From IMG/VR virus record IMGVR_UViG_3300022839_000038, positions 1-38,843 of that record: a DNA stretch of 38,843 nucleotides; one strand, written 5' to 3'. How positions within the stretch are numbered: the stretch's first letter is position 1; each line of letters begins with the position of its first letter. Below, in pieces: positions 21,581 through 29,080 of this stretch. The notes below the pieces were generated by a model. The model saw nothing but the letters and a program-made list of their open reading frames with translations, was not told where the DNA came from and ran no database searches. The stretch comes from a virus. Position numbers and translations under genes: made by a program.

Positions 21581-23581
21581 TTACTTCCTATCGTTAATTG
21601 AGAATTCAAGTAGACCAGTATCTACGATGAATGGGATTGTGTCTTTTGCGTTGAAGTCGTACTCTAAAGATACAGTAAAGAAGGACCCAGTTGGGTTAAC
21701 CGTAAGCACTGTATCAGGCTCACCGCCGAATGAACTAGAACCAAAGGTCGCTGCACCGTAGATTGCGAAGGTGCCACCGCCAGATAGTTCTTGAAAGTCA
21801 GGTTGAATCTTACTAGGGGCGTTAAAGTCGTAAGTAAAGCTTAGAGTACCCTCTATAGTCCCTTCAGGGTCGTAGTATGTAGTGGACTTGTAGAGTGTCT
21901 TTCTAATCCTAGGATCATTAATAGGCATGTAAGGTGTGTAGAACTTAGCTGGTATACTAACATCATCGAAGGTATTCCCTGACTCCATAAGGTAGACGTA
22001 ACCAGTTTCACCGGAGAATACAATAATCTCATTGTTGATAGTAAGGGCAGAGGAGGCTCGGTATACTTTAAAACCCTCTGTCTTACCCCATTGGAACATA
22101 GACTGGGCTTGACCAACAAACTGAGTACCTAGGTAGCCTACAGCCTCTGCACCCACTTGCCCAGAGTTAAACCCAAAGATACGGTACTGAGACTTGTCTC
22201 TAATAGTAACTGAGCAAAGGCTGGCGTAGTCAGTCCTAAACGTATTCAGGTTGTCTTGTATAGGAGCTGAAGCAAGAGATAGGTTGAAGTCACCAATACG
22301 TGCAGTGGCACCTACAAACCGAAGACCGTCGGGACCAAGGAAGAGTAAGTCGCCACCAACTTCTTGGATACTGTCAGGCTCAGAGCAACCTAGTTCACCT
22401 ACGATCTCGTCTAACTTAAAGTCGGTTACAGAAGAGCCAGTTATTTGATATATTTTATTGTCTGTAAATACAATTAGTTTATCACGAAAGTTCTGAAGAC
22501 CGGTTATTCTACCTTGTACAAGAATAGTACCAGCACCGTTAGCTATACGGTAATCAGTTTCGTCAAAGGGAGCAGAGAAGACTATCTTATTACCAACACC
22601 AAAGAAGAGGTGATTAGAAAACGAATCAACAGTACTTGCACCTATTAAGTCGATAGTACTATTTAACCGAGTTGTACCTACAGTTGTGTTACCAGCTATA
22701 GGGTAGTTAACCCCATCCACCATAACAGTCTTCTCAGTACTGTCAAATACAAAATCAACAAACCTAGCCTTAGTCCCACCTGTAGACGACTTGCCTAGGA
22801 ATGTGACAACAGCGTTATCAGCTGGGCTAGAGTCTAGAGCTGGGTAAATGCTAAGAGTACTTGCACCTGAGGCAACAGTAGGTATAGCTAACACAGTGTA
22901 GACTAGCTCAATACCAGCAATCTTAAAGGTGTCACCGGGCTGAGGCACATACGTATCGCTAGAGAAGGTATCCAGAGCCACTGTAACGCCTGTCTGAGAG
23001 CCTCCAGCAACTAATACAGGTCCGTAGTAGGGTGCATTAACTTCTGTCCACACGGAGCCTGTACTGTACCACAGGACACCCTGCCGTAGAGCAAGAACAC
23101 CACCAGTACCAGTGAGGCTCTCGTAGAAGTAGTGGAGCCCCTCGATATTGCTGTCCAAGTTACCTATAGTCACAGCAGCTTTATCAGCTGGCGAGGAGTC
23201 AAGGGCAGGGGTAAAGGTAATAGTATTCTGGTTATAGGTACTATCAAAGGTAACACCAGCTACGTCGATCGTGTAGGTTCCTGTAACACCATCAATAGTA
23301 AACGTATCACCATCAGTGAGTTCAGTAAAGGTATTAGCTAGAAGGAGCGTTGTACCGGTCTGACCGCTACCCTGCACAAGAGGGGAGCCGTGGGAAGGCA
23401 CAGGGTTAGGGCTATACTTAGAATAACCGTTAATACGACGATAACCGCCCTTGATGGACGGCTCAAAGTTAACTAACTCACGGGCAGAACCGGGCATCTT
23501 GATACCCTGCTGTAGGCGCGAAAGGTTAGTCACCAATCCGCCTGTAAACTCAATAGGGTAAGACTCCCAACCTGTAGGCAT
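21581..23581 (-). CDS. Tail tube/nozzle protein, T7 gp12-like position
   Basis: 666 residues. The N-terminus WESYPIEFTGGLVTNLSRL...ELVNFEPSIKGGYRRINGY is typical of marine podovirus tail tubular protein B/nozzle proteins; the C-terminal half is beta-rich (beta-propeller type segments). Residues about 72-139 and 194-262 look like two copies of one inserted beta domain, each ending PALDSSPAD.A.VT. The gene follows the gp11-like gene and precedes the fibre, as in T7-like tails. The start is coupled to the preceding stop (TAATG); the ribosome site is weak (GGGTG). Confidence 0.8.
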   Translation of the reverse strand: MPTGWESYPIEFTGGLVTNLSRLQQGIKMPGSARELVNFEPSIKGGYRRINGYSKYSPNPVPSHGSPLVQGSGQTGTTLLLANTFTELTDGDTFTIDGVTGTYTIDVAGVTFDSTYNQNTITFTPALDSSPADKAAVTIGNLDSNIEGLHYFYESLTGTGGVLALRQGVLWYSTGSVWTEVNAPYYGPVLVAGGSQTGVTVALDTFSSDTYVPQPGDTFKIAGIELVYTVLAIPTVASGASTLSIYPALDSSPADNAVVTFLGKSSTGGTKARFVDFVFDSTEKTVMVDGVNYPIAGNTTVGTTRLNSTIDLIGASTVDSFSNHLFFGVGNKIVFSAPFDETDYRIANGAGTILVQGRITGLQNFRDKLIVFTDNKIYQITGSSVTDFKLDEIVGELGCSEPDSIQEVGGDLLFLGPDGLRFVGATARIGDFNLSLASAPIQDNLNTFRTDYASLCSVTIRDKSQYRIFGFNSGQVGAEAVGYLGTQFVGQAQSMFQWGKTEGFKVYRASSALTINNEIIVFSGETGYVYLMESGNTFDDVSIPAKFYTPYMPINDPRIRKTLYKSTTYYDPEGTIEGTLSFTYDFNAPSKIQPDFQELSGGGTFAIYGAATFGSSSFGGEPDTVLTVNPTGSFFTVSLEYDFNAKDTIPFIVDTGLLEFSINDRK

Positions 23582-24297
23582 TAAGACACCCGATCATTTG
23601 TTTTGACATTGGAACCATGAGTTCTCGTATCACGTACGTACTCAGTTCTATTAATATAGATACTACGCATTGACTTAATGCCATTGCCAAACTTGCCTAA
23701 GGCTATCTGAGCTGACTCGTTGTCATTACGGAAGTTGTTGATGTAGTGCATGGCACCATCTTCGATAATGTGCCGGAAAGCATCTGGAGTTGTAGGTACA
23801 TCGGAGTACAAGTTAAGATCGACTGGCAGGGAGTAGTACTCGTAGATAAGCGTGTAGTCTTCCTTAGGGGAAGGGTATACTAGGAACATAGAGCCGGGAG
23901 CCCGTACGATACGGTGAGGAATACCTCGGATAGATGTGTTACTAGTATTGTACTCATCATCTGCGTAACGGTTCAGAAACTCTTCGTAGTCTAGCTCACG
24001 GAGCAACTCAGTACGGTTCCCGAAGGTATCGTCACGCTTGACACGGAAAGTGTTATAGTCTACTGCCTTAGCGTTAGCTGGAGTCTCATAACGCATTGTA
24101 CCGGCTGTAAGAATGTCCTCGCTCTCCACGTAGTTAAAAGGCCACTGGAACGCGTTCTGGTTAATCATACGGATAGAGGAGTTGACAGCGTTCTTAGCTG
24201 TACTGTAGAAGCCCTTAGCCAAGGGGAAGTTAACAGAGGTCAGCTCTGTCTCGTTGACTCGTACACAAACATCATTGACTAGTTGTAGAAAGTTCAT
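23581..24297 (-). CDS. Tail tube adaptor, T7 gp11-like
   Basis: 238-residue head-to-tail adaptor that would bind the portal and carry the nozzle. It begins MNFLQLVNDVCVRVNETELTS and has the family-type stretch INQNAFQWPFNYVESEDIL at about 44-62, then a helix-rich C-terminus with SMRSIYINRTEYVRDTR. Length and gene order (adaptor, then nozzle, then fibre) match T7-like tails. AAGGA lies before the ATG, which overlaps the previous stop. Confidence 0.8.
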   Translation of the reverse strand: MNFLQLVNDVCVRVNETELTSVNFPLAKGFYSTAKNAVNSSIRMINQNAFQWPFNYVESEDILTAGTMRYETPANAKAVDYNTFRVKRDDTFGNRTELLRELDYEEFLNRYADDEYNTSNTSIRGIPHRIVRAPGSMFLVYPSPKEDYTLIYEYYSLPVDLNLYSDVPTTPDAFRHIIEDGAMHYINNFRNDNESAQIALGKFGNGIKSMRSIYINRTEYVRDTRTHGSNVKTNDRVS

Positions 24298-24608
24298 TAC
24301 CGTTCCTTCACTGGGAGTTGAATAACACGCTCAACTACAAGAGTGGTATTGTAGGTTACAGAACAGGTAATGCGGTAAGTTTTATTAGCAGTTCCTGCCG
24401 ACCAACGAGCAGTAGCTACTGTAGCTGTGGTAGTAGCACCACCTAAGTTAAGGCCGTCTACAGTCTCGCCAGCTTGAATCCAAGTCTTAACACCATCTGC
24501 ATCACGTACATACCACTTAACAGAGTCAATAACGTATGTACCTAGGAAGCGGGACCAATCAACACTATAGTCTTGGATTTCATCTGGGTCTTTGAAAGGC
24601 CATTTCAT
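24297..24608 (-). CDS. Small structural-type protein, 103 residues
   Basis: Begins MKWPFKDPDEIQDYSVDWSRFLG and continues as a predicted beta sandwich (IDSVKWYVRD..., NKTYRITCSVTYNTTLVVERVIQLPV). Proteins opening with 'KDPDE..DYSVDW' occur in tail regions of several phages and are probably small Ig-like tail or adaptor parts. Coupled at both ends by TAATG. Exact role unknown. Confidence 0.7.
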   Translation of the reverse strand: MKWPFKDPDEIQDYSVDWSRFLGTYVIDSVKWYVRDADGVKTWIQAGETVDGLNLGGATTTATVATARWSAGTANKTYRITCSVTYNTTLVVERVIQLPVKER

Positions 24609-25816
24609 TACGCTGCAATCCTTGTATTATTCTGTGCTTCTACTAAGAGTGTACGATCACTATCAGTCCTACTAAAGTGCTCGACATAGACCACAGCAGG
24701 CTCAGCTGGTACGTAAGCAGTAAGCTCTAAGACTTGCCCCAGTGGTGGCAGCTCAACCACGAGAGGAACGGTTATCTCTGAGTTAACTTCAAGACTACCG
24801 GCTGTGAGGATAGCCAGTTGGCTAAAGGCAGGTGGAATAACCTCAGATAGGGCCTCAATACTAGAGGAGTTTAGGGTGTTTAACTGAGTAACTATTGGTA
24901 GTGTAAGTTCAGAAGTAGTCTCTAAGTCATCAGCTGCTAGGAGGGCTTTAGCTGAGCTATTAGGTATAGTTAGTTCAGAAGTTGCTTCAAGGTCATCTAC
25001 CAGAAGGTCATGGGCTTGAGTAATAGAAGCTGCAGTAAGTTCTAGGTTAGTTTCAAGGCTTACAGCTATTAAAGCATTATCTTCTGATATAACTGGGATA
25101 GTAAGTTCAGAAGTAGCCTCTAAGTCAACAGCAAGGAGTATAGCTTTAGCTGAGCTATTAGGTATAGTTAGTTCAGAAGTTGCTTCAAGGTCATCTACCA
25201 GAAGGTTATGGGCTTGAGTAATAGAAGCTGCAGTAAGTTCTAGGTTAGTTTCAAGGCTTACAGCAATTAAAGCATTATCTTCTGATATAACCGGGACAGT
25301 AAGTTCAGAAGTAGCCTCTAAGTCATCAGCAAGGAGTATAGCCTTAGCTGAGCTACTAGGTACTGTAAGTTCAGGGGTAGTATCAACGCTAAGAGCATTA
25401 AGGACTTGGCCTAGAGCAGGAGCAGTGATCTCAGTTAAAGAGGTTATGCCCCCACCGTAAGAAGCGTCACCATACACCGAAGTGCCGTAGAAAGGGTTAG
25501 GTCCAGCTATTAAAGCATTATCTTCTGATATAACCGGGATAGTAAGTTCAGTTAAAGAGGTTGTGCCCCCATTGTAAGAAGCGCCACCGTACACCGAAGT
25601 GCCGTAGAAAGGGTTAGGTTCAGCTATTAAAGCATTATCTTCTGATATAACCGGGATAGTAAGTTCAGGGGTAGTCTCTATATTAATAGTTTTCTGAGCA
25701 ATGACAGGGGTAGTTACCTCTGTATCAGAACGGATATGCCCTCCGTACTGTTCAGCCCCATAGACTGCAGTACCATAGAGGGCATAGCCACCAGCTCTTA
25801 GGTCATGGTCAGCCAT
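24608..25816 (-). CDS. Highly repetitive putative tail protein, 402 residues
   Basis: Starts MADHDLRAGGYALYGTAVYGAEQYGG; residues about 25-330 are built from 18-22-residue units of the type LEATSELTIPVISEDNALIA, with two inserted blocks bearing NPFYGTSVYG. Alternating hydrophobic residues suggest a beta-solenoid or stacked-strand shaft. The DNA holds a 198-base and a 117-base tandem duplication, so the length is probably changeable. The C-terminus (from about 355) is non-repetitive. It lies between coat-region genes and the tail tube genes. No known family; a fibre or appendage is the best guess. Confidence 0.6.
   Translation of the reverse strand: MADHDLRAGGYALYGTAVYGAEQYGGHIRSDTEVTTPVIAQKTINIETTPELTIPVISEDNALIAEPNPFYGTSVYGGASYNGGTTSLTELTIPVISEDNALIAGPNPFYGTSVYGDASYGGGITSLTEITAPALGQVLNALSVDTTPELTVPSSSAKAILLADDLEATSELTVPVISEDNALIAVSLETNLELTAASITQAHNLLVDDLEATSELTIPNSSAKAILLAVDLEATSELTIPVISEDNALIAVSLETNLELTAASITQAHDLLVDDLEATSELTIPNSSAKALLAADDLETTSELTLPIVTQLNTLNSSSIEALSEVIPPAFSQLAILTAGSLEVNSEITVPLVVELPPLGQVLELTAYVPAEPAVVYVEHFSRTDSDRTLLVEAQNNTRIAA
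24945..25340 (-). repeat. 198-base tandem duplication
   Basis: Copies at 24945-25142 and 25143-25340 differ at about five positions by eye (around 97% identical). The unit is 66 codons, so the frame is kept. Such identity means recent duplication or ongoing gene conversion. Confidence 0.88.
25434..25667 (-). repeat. 117-base tandem duplication
   Basis: Copies at 25434-25550 and 25551-25667, nearly identical over most of the unit, 39 codons each. Both contain the NPFYGTSVYG block and one ELTIPVISEDNALIA unit. Confidence 0.85.
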
Positions 25817-25829
25817 AACTCAGGCTGCC

Positions 25830-26192
25830 TTAGACGTCGCGGATAGTGATAGAGATAGCGTCCAAGGAGAAGGTGTTACCGGACGTGACGACTTGGCTAG
25901 CTGACAGAGCACCAGTAGCGTACAAGGTGGTAGAGCCGTTAGTCAAAGCCCAGAAAGCAGCAGTACCAGTGCCAGTTACGGTACCTGCGGTGACTGCGGG
26001 GACAATAACACGGCGACCATCAACAGCGCCGTCAAGAGGGGCTCCAGTGTTAACTGCAGCATTACCGAGGGTGCTAGTTGAAGTAGCACCAGCATAAGTT
26101 GTAGGTTCAACAGAACAGATATCGATCCGAGTACCGTTCGTATCAAGAGTTGTTAAACCGGAGTCAAAAACGACATCAGCGATAAATGGCAT
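25830..26192 (-). CDS. Putative head or tail structural protein, 120 residues
   Basis: A beta-rich, Thr/Ala/Gly-rich protein starting MPFIADVVFDSGLTTLDTNG and containing RIDICSVEPTTYAGA. 'ADVVFDSGL..L' openings are seen in small phage structural proteins of unknown exact role. It is first after the terminator at 26212-26233, with AGGA about ten bases before the ATG. No promoter of the strong type is seen in front of it, so it is probably made from read-through. Confidence 0.65.
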   Translation of the reverse strand: MPFIADVVFDSGLTTLDTNGTRIDICSVEPTTYAGATSTSTLGNAAVNTGAPLDGAVDGRRVIVPAVTAGTVTGTGTAAFWALTNGSTTLYATGALSASQVVTSGNTFSLDAISITIRDV

Positions 26193-26211
26193 GTTCTATA
26201 GTCCTACTATT

Positions 26212-26233
26212 GAGTGAGGGTAGAAAGGCCCCC
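26212..26233 (-). terminator. Hairpin terminator after the coat/decoration genes (leftward)
   Basis: Reading leftward: AGGCCCC, loop TTCG, GGGGCCT, then TTTCT. The 7-bp GC-rich stem with a UUCG loop is very stable; the short T run makes it partial. It would keep the coat transcript much more abundant than the tail genes behind it. Confidence 0.8.
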
Positions 26234-26253
26234 GAAGGGGCCTAACTGTTAGA

Positions 26254-26667
26254 TTAAGCAAGTTGGTCGCGGGCGACTTCAGTTGCTTCTTTAGTACACT
26301 CGTTCACGTTAACGACCACAGCCCAGATGCGTGCATCAGCAGCAACCAGACCAGAACCGGAAACAACCATTACGGCGTCAATGGTATCAGCAGTGCCGTT
26401 AAAGACTGGGACAACACCACCGAGGATGGTGCCAGCATCTTTACCCTGCATGGTCACAGCAGCCAAGTTAGCAGTCACACCATTGCCAACGGCAACAGTA
26501 GCGGACGTACCAGCAGAGCCGGGAGCGGTAACAAACTCAATACCAGCGGAGACAACCACACACCCAGCAGGGATAGCAGGGCCAACGGTAGTACCGGAAA
26601 CGATTGGAAGAGTTACATAAGCTTCGACGATAATCGGCGAGAACTTCAGAGATTGCGAGAGAGCCAT
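26254..26667 (-). CDS. Putative capsid decoration/head protein, 137 residues
   Basis: A small, Val/Ala/Gly/Thr-rich beta protein (MALSQSLKFSPIIVEAYVTLP...) directly after the major coat gene and before the terminator, so it shares the high-level coat transcript. Size, composition and position fit a capsid-stabilising or head-surface protein. A good AAAGGA precedes the ATG. No family motif recognised; decoration is inference. Confidence 0.6.
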   Translation of the reverse strand: MALSQSLKFSPIIVEAYVTLPIVSGTTVGPAIPAGCVVVSAGIEFVTAPGSAGTSATVAVGNGVTANLAAVTMQGKDAGTILGGVVPVFNGTADTIDAVMVVSGSGLVAADARIWAVVVNVNECTKEATEVARDQLA

Positions 26668-26744
26668 TGTATAAATCCTTTCAAGATAAGCTATGGCTTA
26701 AGGGAGTCAGGGTACCCTAGTATTAACCAGAGTACCCCAAGCGA

Positions 26745-27818
26745 TTAGGCCAAGTTATACTTAGCAGTGACAAGAGCCTCAGGGCGCAGAATCTTACGAC
26801 CGTAGAGGTGCATACCACGAACGATGTCAGCAAAGCTGTCAGGGTCACGGTAAGTCTCAGTCTTGTTGATCTGCTCAGCAGAAGCAACAGCAGAGTCATG
26901 ACCTGCAACGATAACACCATAGTCGGTGTTCTGGTTAGCGGAACCCGTGGTAGCTGGGCCCGTGCCAACGCTTGGCAGGTTGTTCGACTCATAGACGCGG
27001 AAGCCATTCCACTTAGGGATGACCAGACCGTTACGCAGAGCACCATCATCACCGAAGTCAGCATTCAAGAAGCGGCTATCTTCGTCAGCCAAGATTTCCA
27101 TCATAACTGGGTCGATGACCAACCAACGACCGTCCTTGTCAACGTTCTGCTGGTCCAGAAGACGAGCCATACGGTTGATCAACATGACAGGCGAGACGTA
27201 GGCGGTTGGCAGTGCAGTCGCACCGGGCAACCGGGCAGCGATTGGGATCGAGTGGTCGCCAGCCGAACCAGTCGTGATGTTTCCGAACTTACCTTTGATC
27301 AGCTTCATCGAAGCCAGCAGTTCGTCGGAACCAGCAGATTCAACTGCTTTAGTGCCGTTTACCACGTTGTTGACAGTACCAGCTGCAGTATGCAGGGTGG
27401 CCTGCTTGTAGCCCGACAGGTAGCCCAGAACTTCTTGATCCAGCTGGTCAGCCAAGCGGTAAGCCGCACGGTTGGTAGCAAGGTCCATGAAGTTGACGTG
27501 GCTGTGAGCCTCTTCAATGTCGTCAATCTTAAAAGCGAAGTAGTTAGCTTTGTCGATCGTCAGCGAGAAGTCTTCGTCATCAAGGTCTTGAGCGGCGATC
27601 TGGGTACCACGGGAGTAGCTAGAAACACTGATCTCAGGCTCTTTGATGATCTTGACCGTATCACCTTGAGTGTTCAACTCACCGATGAAGTCAGAGTTCG
27701 TAATATCCGTAGACAGGGACTTCTTGCGGAAAGCAAGCTGAACCTTCTTAGAATAGATTACGCTTGAAAAGTTGCCATTAGGCAGGTTGCCGTGACCGGC
27801 TGCGGATTGAAAAGCCAT
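26745..27818 (-). CDS. Major capsid protein
   Basis: 357 residues from MAFQSAAGHGNLPNG. It has HK97-fold, P22-coat-type features: FRKKSLSTDITNSDF, an E-loop-like region DTVKIIKEPEISVSSYSRG, a long helix with AYRLADQLDQEVLGYL and a C-terminal MHLYGRKILRPEALVTAKYNLA, the usual end of this coat family. The start is set at 27818 because GGAGG lies nine bases upstream; a longer frame to 27866 lacks a ribosome site. It lies between the scaffold and the decoration-like gene, with a promoter and structured leader of its own and a terminator two genes on. Confidence 0.93.
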   Translation of the reverse strand: MAFQSAAGHGNLPNGNFSSVIYSKKVQLAFRKKSLSTDITNSDFIGELNTQGDTVKIIKEPEISVSSYSRGTQIAAQDLDDEDFSLTIDKANYFAFKIDDIEEAHSHVNFMDLATNRAAYRLADQLDQEVLGYLSGYKQATLHTAAGTVNNVVNGTKAVESAGSDELLASMKLIKGKFGNITTGSAGDHSIPIAARLPGATALPTAYVSPVMLINRMARLLDQQNVDKDGRWLVIDPVMMEILADEDSRFLNADFGDDGALRNGLVIPKWNGFRVYESNNLPSVGTGPATTGSANQNTDYGVIVAGHDSAVASAEQINKTETYRDPDSFADIVRGMHLYGRKILRPEALVTAKYNLA

Positions 27819-28021
27819 TGGATAAATCCTCCATAGATTGTTTGGCTTGCATAAGAAGGACACCATTATTGGTATCCCGATTAAAGAACCTAAACTATCG
27901 TTATTAGAGGCTGATAATGGTTAAGGGTGCTGAGGTTATCCGCTAAGATACCCAAGGGCCTTCATCGTCAGGTAGGTCTAAATGATTGTTTGAGTGTTCA
28001 GATGTGGCCTAGTGTGGCCTA

Positions 28022-28075
28022 CTGTAAACATACAAGAGGGGTATCCATTGCTGGGGCCTTCTCGTATGCTTACAG
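28022..28075 (-). promoter_or_regulatory. 5' leader hairpin of the coat mRNA
   Basis: Arms 28057-28075 and 28022-28039 pair over about 18 bases with two G-U pairs and one bulge; loop of 17 bases. The predicted transcription start (about 28068) lies in the upper arm, so the mRNA would begin almost with the stem. No T run follows, so it is not a terminator. It probably protects the 5' end from RNase E. Confidence 0.65.
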
Positions 28076-28103
28076 TTATAACATACCAATTACCGTATGT
28101 CAA
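28075..28103 (-). promoter_or_regulatory. sigma70-type promoter for the major coat gene (leftward)
   Basis: Reading leftward: TTGACA (28103-28098), a 17-base spacer, TATAAC (28080-28075). Confidence 0.85.
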
Positions 28104-28118
28104 GTACTTATTTACTAA

Positions 28119-29009
28119 TTAACGTGCATTACCAGTCATATCGTAAACAAACTTACCGCTATTCATAGCAGCTTGGATTTTAGGGTAGTTCTCTTCAAAC
28201 TCCTTAACACCCATCTTGTTAACTTGGGACTCACTAAAGGTTCCCGAGGTGTCGTTGGGGTCGATGTCAGCGCGGCTCTTACCAGTCTTAACTGCTGCTG
28301 CAGCATCTTTAACCTTAGCCTTCTTAGCGGAAGGGGTCAGGCCATTATCAGTCTTGTAAAGATCAAGGACACGGATAACACTATCTGGATCATCAGCGTT
28401 CTCATAGAGTGCATTCTGAACCCACTTAGGTTGTTCGTCAACCCAGTCGTGGAACGCATCACCGTCACGCAGCTCATCAAAGTCGGAGTGAGACTTACGG
28501 ATAGTATTCTCAGCTTTAGTACGCTCTGCCTCACCTTTAGCTTCATCCAGTTCACGGAACCGAGCATCAGCAGCAGAGAATCGTTCGTTAGCCTTCTTAT
28601 CTGCAATAGTTTCTACAATAGCTGCAATGTCAGGGTACTGACGAGCCCAAGCTGCAATGTCTTCGTCAGACTTAGGGGCGCGGAAGTCAGCTGGTTTATT
28701 CTCAAGAGTCTTAAAGCGTTCTTCCCACTCCTTCTCCTTAGACGACATGTGGCGACGTAGATCACCGTAACGCTTCTTAAAGGACTTCTCCTCTCCAGTC
28801 AAGCCTTCGTTTGACTCTTCCTTCTCGGCCTTGGGCTCATCAGCGGGTTCTGCTACCTTAGTAACTTGAGGCTTGTCTTCCTCCTCGTCCACTTCAGTTT
28901 TAGCTTCAGACTGACGAGCCATCAGTGCTTCAAGTTCCTTCTCATCTGCTTCCAGACGTGACTGCTTCTTAGCGTAATTTACGCCACGGTTTGCTTGGGT
29001 ATTAGACAT
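28119..29009 (-). CDS. Capsid scaffolding protein
   Basis: A 296-residue, highly charged, mostly helical protein just upstream of the coat gene. The N-terminal 110 residues are Glu/Lys-rich and coiled-coil-like (EADEKELEALMARQSEAKTE), followed by a family-type middle DIAAWARQYPDIAAIVETIADKKA and a C-terminal helix EFEENYPKIQAAMNSGKFVYDMTG, which probably binds the coat shell. This is the usual design for scaffolds of T7- and P22-like heads. It is made before the strong coat promoter, so less of it is made than of coat. Confidence 0.85.
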   Translation of the reverse strand: MSNTQANRGVNYAKKQSRLEADEKELEALMARQSEAKTEVDEEEDKPQVTKVAEPADEPKAEKEESNEGLTGEEKSFKKRYGDLRRHMSSKEKEWEERFKTLENKPADFRAPKSDEDIAAWARQYPDIAAIVETIADKKANERFSAADARFRELDEAKGEAERTKAENTIRKSHSDFDELRDGDAFHDWVDEQPKWVQNALYENADDPDSVIRVLDLYKTDNGLTPSAKKAKVKDAAAAVKTGKSRADIDPNDTSGTFSESQVNKMGVKEFEENYPKIQAAMNSGKFVYDMTGNAR

Positions 29010-29080
29010 TGTATTTCCTTTATGGTGGGGTCAGCGCTATTGCTGAGTAGCCTTGATCTTATTATAGGATTAGTTGGTTA

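Larger units (their letters stand above)
27819..28118 (-). promoter_or_regulatory. Coat-gene leader region
   Basis: A 300-base gap between scaffold and coat genes. It holds the promoter at 28075-28103, a large hairpin at 28022-28075, two GTGGCCTA copies at 28004-28021, and the GGAGG site of the coat gene. The leader is about 250 bases. No convincing small gene is seen; the plus-strand frame at 27927-28118 runs against all neighbours and lacks a ribosome site. Confidence 0.7.

Noticed and set aside
26808-27767. 319-residue plus-strand frame opposite the major coat gene
   Set aside because: Runs against a clearly coding gene with good family features; composition (many Val/Ser/Arg runs) is that of a mirror frame; no ribosome site and wrong direction for the region.
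28022-28075. Terminator after the scaffold gene
   Set aside because: No T run follows the stem in the leftward direction; position at the coat promoter start fits a 5' leader structure better.
27927-28118. Plus-strand 63-residue frame in the coat leader gap
   Set aside because: Opposite to all neighbours, no ribosome site, and overlaps a promoter and hairpin that explain the gap.
28173-28760. 195-residue plus-strand frame opposite the scaffold gene
   Set aside because: Scaffold on the other strand is well supported; this frame has no start signals.
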